Part shown: piece by piece, positions 54,032 to 63,849 of the stretch | How the letters are laid out: the number at the start of each line of letters is the position of its first letter | Numbering within the stretch: position 1 is the first letter of the stretch | Assembly (NCBI RefSeq): GCF_900094565.1 | Contig: NZ_FMAF01000008.1 | Coordinates: 204,907-268,906, forward strand | Length of the DNA: 64,000 nucleotides | Source: Martinezella lusitana | GTDB taxonomy: Bacteria; Pseudomonadota; Alphaproteobacteria; Rhizobiales; Rhizobiaceae | Direction of reading: 5' to 3' | Translations under genes and position numbers: made by a program | The notes under the pieces: model-generated | The model's input: the letters and a program-made list of their open reading frames with translations, nothing else | Told to the model about the DNA's origin: nothing | Databases searched by the model: none

Positions 54032-54553
54032 TCACGCAGCGATGCGCTTGTAGAAAATGGTCGTGTCGCAGAGGCCGCCCTCCGGCCACATCGCATAATC
54101 CGGGATCACGCCGACGCGTTGCCAGCCGAGACGCGGATAGATCGCCTCGGCTTCGCTGCCGGTAGCCGTATCGAGCACCAGCAAGCTCTTGCCGGCGCGG
54201 GATGCCTCGCGCTCCGCCGCTTCCATCAAGAGACGGGCGAGACCCTTGCCGCGGGCGGCGCGGTGCACCAGCAACTTCTTCAGATCGCCACGATGCGGCT
54301 GGTTCGGCATCTGCGCCGCGCCCACTTGCACGGTGCCGACAACCTTGCCTTCGATCTCGGCGACAAGAAGCAATGTCGCGCCGCTCTCGACACTATCGGC
54401 AACGCCTTGCCAATAGGGCACGGCATCAGCAGATCCATAGGGCTGCATGAATCCGACGGAGGCACCGCCATTGACGCAATCGGCAAGCACCTCGCAAAGA
54501 TCGGAGAGGACAGTACGGGCATCAGCAGCGGATAGAAGGCGAATGTCGGGCAT
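54032..54553 (-). CDS. GNAT-family N-acetyltransferase
   Basis: A 173-residue acetyltransferase with the acetyl-CoA segment VHRAARGKGLARLLMEAAEREASRAG and LDTATGSEAEAIYPRLGWQRVGVIPDYA. AAGGA precedes the ATG at 54553. It follows the XRE-cupin regulator by 20 bases, a pairing often seen, in which the regulator controls the acetyltransferase. Confidence 0.88.
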   Translation of the reverse strand: MPDIRLLSAADARTVLSDLCEVLADCVNGGASVGFMQPYGSADAVPYWQGVADSVESGATLLLVAEIEGKVVGTVQVGAAQMPNQPHRGDLKKLLVHRAARGKGLARLLMEAAEREASRAGKSLLVLDTATGSEAEAIYPRLGWQRVGVIPDYAMWPEGGLCDTTIFYKRIAA

Positions 54554-54573
54554 GAAACGGTCCTTGGATGGTT

Positions 54574-55146
54574 TTATGAACGGCCGCGATCGAGGATGAC
54601 GCAATAGCGCGCAGGGGCCTCACCGGGATTGTGGAAGGCATGGCCATCGCCGACGCCCATGTAGAGGCAATCGCCGGGCATCAGGCGATGCGTGATATCG
54701 CGGTGGGTCACCTCCATCTCGCCCTCGAACAGCCAGACATGCTGGGTCATGCCGAGGCTCGCGCTATTCGGCGGAAAGCTGACGCGTGCGCCGACGGGAA
54801 AGACGACTTCGACGAGATCGACCTTCGAGCCCGTTCCAGGCGGCGAGACGGCACGCCTGACATAGCCGGTTTCCGGATCGCGCCAGACCGCCTGCTGGTC
54901 GCGGCGAGCCAGCGGCGACACATCATTATCGTCCTCGGCGAAGAAGGCCGAAAGCGACAGGCCGAGCGCCGCGCAGAGCCGCGACAGCAGGGACGCCGTC
55001 GGGCTTGCCTCGGCCCGCTCGATGCGCGAGATCATCGCGCGGCTGACGGCGGAGGCATTCGCCAACTCGTCCAGCGTCAGGCCGCGAGCGATACGCAGAT
55101 GCTTGATCCGCGCGCCGATCGCCAGTTCCAGATCATCATCAGCCAT
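54574..55146 (-). CDS. XRE-type regulator with cupin domain
   Basis: A 190-residue regulator. Residues 10-65 form a helix-turn-helix (LGARIKHLRIARGLTLDELANASAVSRAMISRIERAEASP type); residues about 110-188 form a cupin barrel (TQHVWLFEGEMEVTHRDITHRLMPGDCLYMGVGDGHAFHNPG) with likely metal-binding His. Members sense small metabolites. The downstream GNAT gene is probably co-transcribed. A palindrome at 55169-55188 is a likely operator. Confidence 0.88.
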   Translation of the reverse strand: MADDDLELAIGARIKHLRIARGLTLDELANASAVSRAMISRIERAEASPTASLLSRLCAALGLSLSAFFAEDDNDVSPLARRDQQAVWRDPETGYVRRAVSPPGTGSKVDLVEVVFPVGARVSFPPNSASLGMTQHVWLFEGEMEVTHRDITHRLMPGDCLYMGVGDGHAFHNPGEAPARYCVILDRGRS

Positions 55147-55168
55147 TTGACTCCATCATCTGCGCTGA

Positions 55169-55188
55169 AATTCTATTATAAGAGAATT
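55169..55188. promoter_or_regulatory. Palindrome upstream of the XRE-cupin gene
   Basis: AATTCT-ATTATAAG-AGAATT, near-perfect dyad centred on TTATAA, 23 bases before the start codon; the probable autoregulatory site, overlapping a -10-like TATAAT region on the minus strand. Confidence 0.5.
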
Positions 55189-55291
55189 ACACGATCCAAT
55201 GATGGAATCAAGCATGATCATAATCTGCCGGCCGTGACGTCAGAAAACCCTGCCACAGCGTGAATATAGCCGTCAAAACCCCGCTTTTCCG

Positions 55292-55320
55292 CTTTGCGGC
55301 GCGGGGCGGCGCTGCTATAT
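55292..55320 (+). promoter_or_regulatory. lepA promoter, suggesting a leaderless mRNA
   Basis: CTTTGC (55292-55297), 17-base spacer, CTATAT (55315-55320). CTATAT is the rhizobial -10 consensus. Transcription would start near 55327, at the ATG of lepA (55328). Confidence 0.55.
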
Positions 55321-55327
55321 GGCGCGC

Positions 55328-57147
<1,820 letters not shown>

Positions 57148-57151
<4 letters not shown>

Positions 57152-57317
57152 GCGACTCGAAGATCGATACCTCACATCCTATTGAAGACAAATCCGCTCG
57201 CGCCAGCAAGATTGAGCGCGAACGTTTCTGGCTCGTCGAAAATGCAGAGGCGATTGCCGAAGCAAATGCCTATATCGAAAAGCACGTCTGCCTTTTGCGA
57301 AATACCGGCAATTCTGA
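57148..57317 (+). pseudogene. Truncated, frameshifted ccdA-like antitoxin remnant
   Basis: From GTG at 57148, overlapping the lepA stop (GTGA), the frame encodes ERFWLVENAEAIAEANAYIEKH, which resembles the toxin-binding tail of CcdA antitoxins. After His46 (57283-57285) the match continues one frame over as LPFAKYRQF and a stop at 57315-57317, the standard CcdA ending. A single base is missing near 57286-57287. The ribbon-helix-helix DNA-binding part expected before it is absent, and no ccdB follows; the next gene runs the other way. The uncorrected frame runs on to 57342. Confidence 0.65.
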
Positions 57318-57338
57318 CGGCGTGGGTTCGCTGCAGGT

Positions 57339-57794
57339 TTAGGCCTGCGCCATATATTCCTTCGTCAAACCTTCATACTCTTCCATCGCCGGCAGCGCGG
57401 CGTAGCTGTGCTTGGCCGGTGTCGTCACCCAGGGCAGTTTTTCGCTCGTCCAGGTTTCGATGAAGGGCGTGAACCAGCTGGGGTCATCGAGCATGGTGGC
57501 GCGCAGATTGACGAACCAATCCACGCCGTCGAGCTTTGTGAACATCCAGCTCATGCAATGCGGGCAGAAATAATGATGGATGGCGTCGCCATGCAGGCCG
57601 CCGATGACCGGTTCGCCCTGCGTCACCTCGAAACCATCGGAGGGGATAGCGGCGCTCAGCGAATAGGCGCTGCCGGTCATGCGCTGGCAGCCGGTGCAAT
57701 GGCAGGCCATGGTCAGCAAGGGCTTGGCGCTGATCTTCAACCGCACCTGCCCGCAACGGCAGCCGCCCTCGCAGGGTAGTTCCAGCGTCGTCAT
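57339..57794 (-). CDS. GFA-domain (glutathione-dependent formaldehyde-activating type) protein
   Basis: A 151-residue zinc protein. Ligand motifs are EGGCRCGQVRLKI, MACHCTGCQRMTGSAYSL and YFCPHCMSWMF, the cysteine pattern of the GFA/CENP-V fold. Most members are not true formaldehyde-activating enzymes. Start at 57794 follows GGGAGGAGATAAGATC; an upstream frame to 57842 is less likely. Confidence 0.82.
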   Translation of the reverse strand: MTTLELPCEGGCRCGQVRLKISAKPLLTMACHCTGCQRMTGSAYSLSAAIPSDGFEVTQGEPVIGGLHGDAIHHYFCPHCMSWMFTKLDGVDWFVNLRATMLDDPSWFTPFIETWTSEKLPWVTTPAKHSYAALPAMEEYEGLTKEYMAQA

Positions 57795-57896
57795 GATCTT
57801 ATCTCCTCCCGTCTTCGATGATATATCGGCGCCGGCATTCATCTTCGGATGATGCCGACACCGGCTTCCCTCTGAATTGGAAGCCTATAGCAATCC

Positions 57897-58631
57897 TCAT
57901 GCTTCCTCTGCCTGAAGAAGCCTCTGCCGCGTTCCGATCGTCTGGACCCAAGCGCGCGCAATCGCCAAGCCCGCAGTCTCCGCAGCTTCCGCATGTTGGG
58001 CAACAAGCTCCGGATAGCTTTCCAGCCAACCCGGTTCCTTGCTTTCGATCGTCGCCTTGAATTCGGTACGCCAGCGGTCGACCACGGCTGCATTGGCCTC
58101 GAAGTGGAACTGCGTGCCATAGGTGGCGCGGCCGATGCGATAGGCCTGGTTCTGCGCGACGCCGTTGGTCGCCAGGCGCACGGCGCCGGCCGGCAGGGTG
58201 AAGGTATCGGAGTGCCATTCGAAAATGGTGAACTGGTCGCCGACGCCGGCGAGCAGCGGATCCGTCTTGCCCTCCTCGGTCAGGCCCACCGTTTTCCAGC
58301 CGAATTCGTCGGCTGCGCCGATGAGATTTTCCGCCTCGTAGGCGCGCGCAAGGATCTGGCTGCCGAGGCAGATGCCGAGCACGGCCTTATCCTCACTCTC
58401 GAAGCGGCGCATCAGCTGCGCCAGCTCCGGCAGGTAGGGATGGGTTTCGTCGTCGCGGGCATTCTGTTCGCCGCCGAGCACGACGAGCGCGTCATAAGAT
58501 GCCGTATCCTTGGGAAGCGCTTCGCCGTCCCATGCGCGGAACCATTCGGCCTCAGCTCCCGCCTCCTCCAGCGCGATGCCGAGGGCGCCGAGCGGGGTAT
58601 TCTTCATATTCTCGATGATTGCGACGCGCAT
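57897..58631 (-). CDS. Class I glutamine amidotransferase-like protein
   Basis: A 244-residue stand-alone GATase domain, similar to GMP-synthase-like proteins that act on glutamine or gamma-glutamyl compounds. The nucleophile is in VLGICLGSQIL, and the His and Glu in GTQFHFEANA. The first motif is VVLGGEQNARDD. Start at 58631 (MRVAIIENMK); upstream frame is the repeat region. Partner synthase not seen. Confidence 0.82.
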   Translation of the reverse strand: MRVAIIENMKNTPLGALGIALEEAGAEAEWFRAWDGEALPKDTASYDALVVLGGEQNARDDETHPYLPELAQLMRRFESEDKAVLGICLGSQILARAYEAENLIGAADEFGWKTVGLTEEGKTDPLLAGVGDQFTIFEWHSDTFTLPAGAVRLATNGVAQNQAYRIGRATYGTQFHFEANAAVVDRWRTEFKATIESKEPGWLESYPELVAQHAEAAETAGLAIARAWVQTIGTRQRLLQAEEA

Positions 58632-58726
58632 GCCGATGATTCCCGAGCAATGTTCTCGCCAGAGATGAGCACGAGGCGGGGTGATCAGGCAAGGGCCTAG
58701 CTTGCAGCCCGCCAAGGTTGAGCCTG

Positions 58727-58829
58727 GAGCGCTTCCGTTCCAAACAAGGTCACGGCAGCGCTCTATCCTTTTGTTTTTGCGCATTTCCGCACGGAAAACC
58801 GCTTCACACTTTTCCTGGAAATGCTCTAG
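58727..58829. repeat. RIME-like rhizobial intergenic repeat, copy 2
   Basis: Begins GAGCGCTTCC, with GCAGCGCTC as the first return arm, then TTTGTTTTTGCGCATTTCC and GGAAATGCTCTAG as the second palindrome. Same orientation and block order as the copy at 1804-1905. It lies in the divergent promoter gap between the GATase and SelT/W/H-like genes. Confidence 0.72.
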
Positions 58830-58858
58830 ATGTCATCAAACGACGAAGGATGACAACG

Positions 58859-59152
58859 ATGAGCGACAAGCCGCGGATCACCATTCTCTATTGCACGCAA
58901 TGCAACTGGCTGCTGCGCTCCGGCTGGATGGCGCAAGAGCTGCTGCAGACTTTCACCGACAGTCTCGGCGAAGTGGCGCTGATACCCGGCACCGGCGGCG
59001 TCTTCGAAATCCGCATCGATGGCGAGCTCTTGTGGGAACGCAAGCGCGACGGCGGTTTCCCCGGGCCGAAGGAGCTGAAGCAGCGGGTGCGCGATATCAT
59101 CGACCCCGAGCGCGATCTCGGCCATACGGACCGCGCATCGCTGGAAAGCTGA
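58859..59152 (+). CDS. SelT/SelW/SelH-family (Rdx) protein
   Basis: A 97-residue thioredoxin-like fold protein with the CxxC redox motif in LYCTQCNWLLRSGWMAQELLQTF and the family ending GGFPGPKELKQRVRDIIDP. It is the cysteine form of the selenoprotein W-like family; the role is unknown, probably redox. The ATG at 58859 is chosen with AAGGA eight bases upstream. Confidence 0.85.
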   Translation: MSDKPRITILYCTQCNWLLRSGWMAQELLQTFTDSLGEVALIPGTGGVFEIRIDGELLWERKRDGGFPGPKELKQRVRDIIDPERDLGHTDRASLES

Positions 59153-59176
59153 GCTGCCTATTGCCGGCCGCAGCCC

Positions 59177-59605
59177 TCAGTCAAAGGGCGAACGGCAGGT
59201 CTGGAAGCCGTGATGGATGGTGGAATAGAGGTTGGTGCCTGGGTTATAGGTCCGATAGCGTTCGGCGCACCACATCTGATGCCGCGCGCGCTGCTGCGCC
59301 GGCGACGGATAGACGACCCTCGGGGGCCTATAGTCTTCGCGCGGAGGGATCTGAATCCGCGGGCTGTCGTAACGGTTCGTGCCGCCGGTATAGGGCGGCG
59401 TGATGGGAAGGGGCTGGCCGGGACGGGTATAGAATTGCCGTGACCCGAAGCCGAAGCAGCCGCGAGAATCACAAATGACGGAGTTGGTGGTGCGCGGCGG
59501 AATGACGATCCTCGGAGGATCGGAAGCGGCAGCGGCGAAATCCGCATGCGCCAGCAAGGCGAAACCGAGAGCGCAACCGAACGCGATCCTGCCGAAAACA
59601 GCCAT
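59177..59605 (-). CDS. Exported BA14K-like protein
   Basis: A 142-residue protein with a signal peptide (ends about residue 27, FAAAA). The middle is proline-rich; the C-terminus HQMWCAERYRTYNPGTNLYST...GFQTC resembles the BA14K domain (Brucella lectin-like surface antigen). CAGGAGTTTATC precedes the ATG. Probably periplasmic or surface. Function in rhizobia not known. Confidence 0.7.
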   Translation of the reverse strand: MAVFGRIAFGCALGFALLAHADFAAAASDPPRIVIPPRTTNSVICDSRGCFGFGSRQFYTRPGQPLPITPPYTGGTNRYDSPRIQIPPREDYRPPRVVYPSPAQQRARHQMWCAERYRTYNPGTNLYSTIHHGFQTCRSPFD

Positions 59606-59785
59606 GATAAACTCCTGTAGCGGGCGCCGCCAGCCGATGTCGCTGCCGCGGCGCTTCCATATCTATTTGGGGTCATGACGGTGGCAAAACCAGTGCTGCC
59701 GCAACCGGAAAACAACGCTTCACGATCGGTTGATCCTTAAGACGGCTTGCGCCATAACAGCGCAATCATTCCGAGGAGATTGCCC

Positions 59786-61216
59786 GTGAGCAGCTTGAAA
59801 TTTGGCACCAGCGGCCTTCGCGGCCTGTCCGTCGACCTCATCGGACGGGCATCCGCCCTCTATGCGACCGCCTTTGCCCACCACCTGTTGAAGAGCGGCC
59901 ATGCCAAACCCGGCGACCTCATTCTCGTCGGCCGCGACTTCCGCGAGTCGAGCCCTGCCATTTCAGCCACCTGCATCGGCGCCCTGAAGCGTGCCGGTCT
60001 GACGCCGATCGATTGCGGCGCGCTGCCGACCCCCGCACTGGCGCTTTACGGGCTGCACCTCAAAGCCGCCTCGCTGATGATCACCGGCTCGCATATTCCC
60101 GCCGATCGCAACGGCATCAAATTCTACCGGCCGGACGGCGAGATCGACAAGCAGGACGAGCTGGCGATCAGCGCGGAAGCAACCGCGATCATCGACACGC
60201 TCATCGACGAGACATCAGGCAGTGCCGAAAATCGCACGGCGGAGACCGAAGCGCTGTTCCTGGAACGCAACAAGGGTCTGCTTCCCGCAGGCAGCCTCGC
60301 GGGCCTCACCATCGGCGTCTATCAGCACAGCACGGTCGCCCGCGACCTCTTCGGCCAGGTGCTTGCCCATTACGGCGCTCGCGTGGTGCCGCTCGGCCGC
60401 TCCGAGAGCTTCATTCCGGTCGATACCGAGGCCGTTTCCGCCGATACCATCCGGCTGCTGAAGGGCTGGGCGCCGGAGCACGGGCTTGATGCCATCGTCT
60501 CGGCTGATGGCGATGGCGACCGGCCGCTTGTCGCGGATGAAACCGGCGAGCCGCTGCGCGGCGATCTGCTCGGCCTCATCGCCGCGAACTTCCTCGGCGC
60601 CGAGGTCGTGGTGACCCCGATCACCTCCAATTCCGGCATCGAAGCCGCCGGCTCCTATGCGGTCACCCGCACCCGCGTCGGCTCGCCTTATGTGATCGCC
60701 GGCATGGACGAAGCCGTTGCCGCCGGCAAGGCCAATGTCATGGGTTTCGAGGCCAATGGCGGCACGCTGACGGCGAGCCGCTTCACCGTCGCGGGCAAGC
60801 CCTTCGACGCCCTGCCGACACGCGACAGCTTCCTGCCGATCCTCGCGACGCTCTATGCCGCCGCACAGGCGAAGAAACCGCTCTCCGCCGTGGCCGGCGG
60901 CTATCGCCTGCCCTTTGCCGCCGCCGACCGTCTGGAGAATTTCCCTGTGGAAACCAGCGCCGCGCTGATGGCCTATTTGCGCGCTTCCGACGCCAATCTC
61001 GCGGACTTCCTTAGCCCCATTGCCGGAGTGACATCGAAGAGCGACATAGACGGGCTGCGGGTAACGCTTGTGGACGGCCGAATCATTCATTTCCGCCCCT
61101 CCGGAAACGCGCCGGAAATGCGCTGCTATGTCGAAGCCGGAAGCGAAAACGAGGCAAAGGCCCTGCTGGAACAGGGACTTGGCCTGATCACCGCGTGGGC
61201 GGCAGCCCGGGTCTGA
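59786..61216 (+). CDS. Phosphomannomutase/phosphohexomutase
   Basis: A 476-residue alpha-D-phosphohexomutase converting between 6- and 1-phosphates of mannose or glucose for polysaccharide precursors. The phosphoserine loop is MITGSHIPADRNGIKFY, the metal loop ADGDGDRPLV, the sugar-specificity loop FEANGGTLTA and the phosphate-binding end RPSGNAPEMRCYVE. It probably starts at GTG 59786, after GAGGAGATTGCCC (SSLKFGTSGLRG). Mannose versus glucose preference cannot be fixed. Confidence 0.9.
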   Translation: MSSLKFGTSGLRGLSVDLIGRASALYATAFAHHLLKSGHAKPGDLILVGRDFRESSPAISATCIGALKRAGLTPIDCGALPTPALALYGLHLKAASLMITGSHIPADRNGIKFYRPDGEIDKQDELAISAEATAIIDTLIDETSGSAENRTAETEALFLERNKGLLPAGSLAGLTIGVYQHSTVARDLFGQVLAHYGARVVPLGRSESFIPVDTEAVSADTIRLLKGWAPEHGLDAIVSADGDGDRPLVADETGEPLRGDLLGLIAANFLGAEVVVTPITSNSGIEAAGSYAVTRTRVGSPYVIAGMDEAVAAGKANVMGFEANGGTLTASRFTVAGKPFDALPTRDSFLPILATLYAAAQAKKPLSAVAGGYRLPFAAADRLENFPVETSAALMAYLRASDANLADFLSPIAGVTSKSDIDGLRVTLVDGRIIHFRPSGNAPEMRCYVEAGSENEAKALLEQGLGLITAWAAARV

Positions 61217-61237
61217 CCCGGGCTTCAACCGCTTTTT
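61205..61237 (+). terminator. Terminator of the phosphohexomutase gene
   Basis: GCCCGGG-TCTGA-CCCGGGC overlaps the stop codon; a U-run (CTTTTTT) follows eight bases later. Confidence 0.5.
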
Positions 61238-61269
61238 TCCAGATTGACACGAAAACTTCAAAAACCCTG

Positions 61270-61298
61270 TTGACACCAGACGGCCACCCCCTTACATG
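61270..61298 (+). promoter_or_regulatory. Promoter of tRNA-Leu
   Basis: Perfect TTGACA (61270-61275), 17-base spacer, TACATG (61293-61298), ten bases before the tRNA 5' end. Confidence 0.65.
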
Positions 61299-61308
61299 CG
61301 TGTCCGTC

Positions 61309-61395
61309 GCCCAGATGGCGGAATTGGTAGACGCGCCAGCTTCAGGTGCTGGTACCCGAAAGGGTGTGGAGGTTCGAGTCCTCTTCTGGGCACCA
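61309..61395 (+). tRNA. tRNA-Leu (anticodon CAG)
   Basis: An 87-base gene with encoded CCA. Acceptor arms GCCCAGA and TCTGGGC pair; the D-arm has GGAATTGGTAGACGC; the anticodon stem CCAGC/GCTGG encloses TTCAGGT, giving CAG; a long variable arm and the GGTTCGAGTCC T-arm follow. Decodes CUG. DNA composition changes downstream, consistent with use as an integration site. Confidence 0.96.
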
Positions 61396-61811
61396 TTCCA
61401 TTTTCTCAGCATTGATATTGCTGATATTTTCATCAAATATTGTCTCACAATTTTTTGCCCTTCGGGGCGTGGGACAAAATTTGCGCTCCCAATGTTCTTT
61501 TTAATGTCGCGCTAAGCACATATATTCGTGATTGGACAAACTTGAGTTGCGGGAGTACAAAGCGAGTACATGTGGCAAATATGCACTGCCCGGCGGAAAA
61601 GGGCTGTTGGACGGAATCTTATGATTCGTCGATGAGAAAATACGCTAGTCCGATATCGGCGAAGCAGCTACTCTCACCAAGGCAGAGTTCCAACGCGGGA
61701 ACAGGTTGGGGCAACAACCGTTCCTAAGATTGGAAGGTATGGCACCGGCTTAAGCTGCAGGGCCTATTAATTTATTTGTGCGATGGTTGGCACCGCAAAA
61801 GGGAGATTCCT
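61396..61811. other. AT-richer stretch after the tRNA, no gene recognised
   Basis: About 415 bases. An open frame of 95 codons (61440-61727) has no coding character. The repeated GAGTACA units near 61552-61575 and a hairpin with GGAAC/GTTCC arms near 61699-61725 are visible. No integrase remnant and no copy of the tRNA 3' end was found. Confidence 0.5.
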
Positions 61812-62024
61812 ATGGCCGCTCGAAAATCAACGATGACACCTGCGCCAGCTCGTCCAGAGCTTGATGCGCTTTTGAATAGCGCCAGGTCGGCGAGGATTAC
61901 AGACGAGCAACTTAGGGAGCAGCGCGCAAGCTTTGCCTATGGCAATGCTCCGGAAGGCTCGAAAATTACTAAAGACTCGGCGCGACAGGCCTCAATGACG
62001 GTTAGATTGCAACGAGCTTCTTAA
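61812..62024 (+). CDS. Small protein before fic, putative Fic antitoxin
   Basis: A 70-residue basic, soluble protein in the usual antitoxin place upstream of a Fic toxin. ARITDEQLREQRASFAYGNA forms a likely helix. Class I Fic antitoxins carry (S/T)xxxE(G/N); here S40-F-A-Y-G44-N45 has the Ser and Asn but Gly instead of Glu, so the inhibitory role is not proven. GGGAG lies eight bases before the ATG. An intrinsic terminator follows 13 bases after the stop. Confidence 0.6.
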   Translation: MAARKSTMTPAPARPELDALLNSARSARITDEQLREQRASFAYGNAPEGSKITKDSARQASMTVRLQRAS

Positions 62025-62037
62025 ATCCAATTTGGAG

Positions 62038-62061
62038 AGCCTGCCTTTGGCAGGCTTTTTT
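62038..62061 (+). terminator. Intrinsic terminator between antitoxin and fic
   Basis: AGCCTGCC-TTT-GGCAGGCT followed by TTTTT: a perfect 8-bp stem and U-run. It ends four bases before the fic ATG, and its 3' arm contains the only AGG available as a Shine-Dalgarno for fic. Confidence 0.85.
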
Positions 62062-62065
62062 GTTT

Positions 62066-62662
62066 ATGCTGGTTACCGAAAAACAATATCCCGATTTGTA
62101 TAATGCGCTTCTCGAAAAGAATCTAATTCGTCAGTACGATTTGCTTACGAATTTCATCGAGATAGGTATCGAGCAAGGCCCGCAGGCAATCGATAAATAT
62201 ATGCTGTGGGCTCTGAATCACACCGCCGTCGCGGGGATTTCGCAATTTGGCGGGCGATTTAGGGAAGAACCTATATACGTTGGCAATCACATACCGCCTC
62301 ATTTCGAGGATGTGCCCGATCTCATGGATAGGTTTATCTCTTTCATTCATGAGAATTGGGATAACCTAACGCCCCCACAACTGGCTGGATATGGCTTGTG
62401 GCGATTGAACTGGATACATCCATTTGTGGAAGGCAACGGCAGAACCGCACGGGCTGTATGTTACTACCTGCTCTGCGCGCGATCGGGAAGCCTTCTACCA
62501 GGTCGTAAAATCGTACCGGAGCGCATTCGCGAAAACAGAGATCCATATATTACTGCCTTGCGCGAAACCGACAGAATTTGGGCCAATGGAAATCTAGAGT
62601 TAAGCTATATGGAAGCCTATATGGCGGGGCTCCTGCTCGACCAGCTTCGAGATGAGGATTGA
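62066..62662 (+). CDS. fic: Fic-domain AMP transferase (toxin)
   Basis: A 198-residue Fic protein that attaches AMP or a related group to target proteins. The active-site motif HPFVEGNGRTAR begins at His118 and is canonical; the target-binding flap is near VGNHIPPHFEDVPDLMD. No inhibitory motif is seen in the protein itself, so control must be external. ATG at 62066 sits just past a terminator and has no free Shine-Dalgarno. Lower GC content and codon use unlike the core genes suggest transfer. Confidence 0.88.
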   Translation: MLVTEKQYPDLYNALLEKNLIRQYDLLTNFIEIGIEQGPQAIDKYMLWALNHTAVAGISQFGGRFREEPIYVGNHIPPHFEDVPDLMDRFISFIHENWDNLTPPQLAGYGLWRLNWIHPFVEGNGRTARAVCYYLLCARSGSLLPGRKIVPERIRENRDPYITALRETDRIWANGNLELSYMEAYMAGLLLDQLRDED

Positions 62663-62805
62663 GGTAGTTGGCTTATGGCCTGCCATCCAGTCTTCGCAAT
62701 GAAATCTTGGCGTACGCACCCATGACCCATATTCATGCATCATCTTTAAGCCGTTGACTGTGGAGAAAATGGCGACCTAATAGGCGAGACCTTGAGGGAC
62801 TTCTG

Positions 62806-62943
62806 ATGAGCGACAATCGCGACTGGTACGATCTGATTGTCGGCAGCGGTAACGTCAACGAAGGACTGGGCAGGATGGTGGGTTCCATCCTTGCGTTCAT
62901 CGTCGTCGTGGGCCTTATTTTCTGGATGATCTACCCAAACTGA
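62806..62943 (+). CDS. 45-residue single-helix membrane protein
   Basis: MSDNRDWYDLIVGSGNVNEG followed by one membrane helix (GSILAFIVVVGLIFWMIYP). GAGGGAC lies at proper distance before the ATG. Polar N-terminus and hydrophobic C-terminus suggest a small inner-membrane protein. No family recognised. Confidence 0.6.
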   Translation: MSDNRDWYDLIVGSGNVNEGLGRMVGSILAFIVVVGLIFWMIYPN

Positions 62944-62972
62944 GCGCCTTGCGTGCTTGATGCAGGATAGGC

Positions 62973-63239
62973 CTAGTGAAAACGCTCCGAGTCCGATTTG
63001 ACGTAAAGCCCGGCCTCGCGCGCTGCCTCGAGAAAAGCGTCGCGCGAATCCTCGGCGGACACCTTGCCCAGAATGGCATCAAGACACACCAGCACGGCCT
63101 CACTCACAGCCGCCCCGCCATATACAGGCCACTCCTCGCTCATACAGTTCGCCGCATCGAGCGCATTCGTGATGATCGCGTATCGGCCGATCCCATCGAG
63201 GTCGACTATGACGGGATTGCTCCAATCACCATATTCCAT
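62973..63239 (-). CDS. DUF982 family protein
   Basis: An 88-residue protein of the DUF982 family, largely found in Rhizobiales. Typical points are WSNPVIVDLDG, IITNALDAANCMSEEWPVYGG and AFLEAAREAGLYV. Function unknown. TAAGGAGATCGGCT precedes the ATG at 63239; its TAA is the stop of the upstream 26-residue frame, so the two are probably co-translated. Confidence 0.8.
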   Translation of the reverse strand: MEYGDWSNPVIVDLDGIGRYAIITNALDAANCMSEEWPVYGGAAVSEAVLVCLDAILGKVSAEDSRDAFLEAAREAGLYVKSDSERFH

Positions 63240-63250
63240 AGCCGATCTCC

Positions 63251-63331
63251 TTACCCGTAAAGCGCCATCAACGCGGCGATGAGGAATGATCCCGTGCCGG
63301 CGCATGCGGCCATCGTCGTGTAGTAGTCCAT
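63251..63331 (-). CDS. 26-residue membrane peptide ahead of DUF982
   Basis: A very small frame, MDYYTTMAACAGTGSFLIAA then LMALYG, with one hydrophobic segment. GAGGAGCTAGACCC gives a strong ribosome site. Its stop codon lies inside the DUF982 ribosome-binding region, 11 bases before that gene. It may be a real peptide or only a coupling leader. Confidence 0.5.
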   Translation of the reverse strand: MDYYTTMAACAGTGSFLIAALMALYG

Positions 63332-63594
63332 GGGTCTAGCTCCTCGCCCTCGGATGATGGTTTGATAACGTGGAGAAATGGCGGATGTTCCTCGGCTGAG
63401 AGCGTTCCGTTCAGATTTTCTTAGGATTTCGGTCCGAGCGACCTGTTGTGGGACGCTGCTTGGATATTCACCTTGTTGCCTTCCGTCTCCCATTTTACGC
63501 AACCCTCCATCCCGCTTGAGAGCTACCTCTTGGCCTCCCGTCTGGTTAACCTTCCACACAAGGAGGGGAAAGACGAATAAGGGGAACAATAAAG

Positions 63595-63777
63595 ATGGAT
63601 CACATCTGCAACCTTCTCTGGCTTGCCTTCAGTGTCGCGCTGCTTTTCGCAGCATTGAACAGGAGACTGGTCGGAGACTATGTGAGCATGTGGTATTTGC
63701 TCGTCATCACAGCCATGGCCGTGTTGGCCTGGATTGGGGTCTTTCCGACCGACGTACCCACAGCGCTGGCCGGATAG
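63595..63777 (+). CDS. 60-residue two-helix membrane protein
   Basis: Two hydrophobic segments (NLLWLAFSVALLFAALN and MWYLLVITAMAVLAWIGVF) joined by RRLVGDYVS. AAGGGGAACAATAAAG precedes the ATG. It is a small inner-membrane protein of unknown function in the accessory region. Confidence 0.6.
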   Translation: MDHICNLLWLAFSVALLFAALNRRLVGDYVSMWYLLVITAMAVLAWIGVFPTDVPTALAG

Positions 63778-63849
63778 TTTGCCTGTCGGGACCGGTGCGG
63801 TCCAGCTTTGCCGACTCCCGCTTTTCAACCTCATGCTGGACATGAAAAA

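Noticed and set aside
55319..55327. Upstream ATG as the lepA start
   Set aside because: It overlaps the best -10 hexamer, has no ribosome site, and the ATG at 55328 fits the predicted transcript start.
61440..61727. 95-codon frame after the tRNA
   Set aside because: No ribosome site, no coding character and no known motif.
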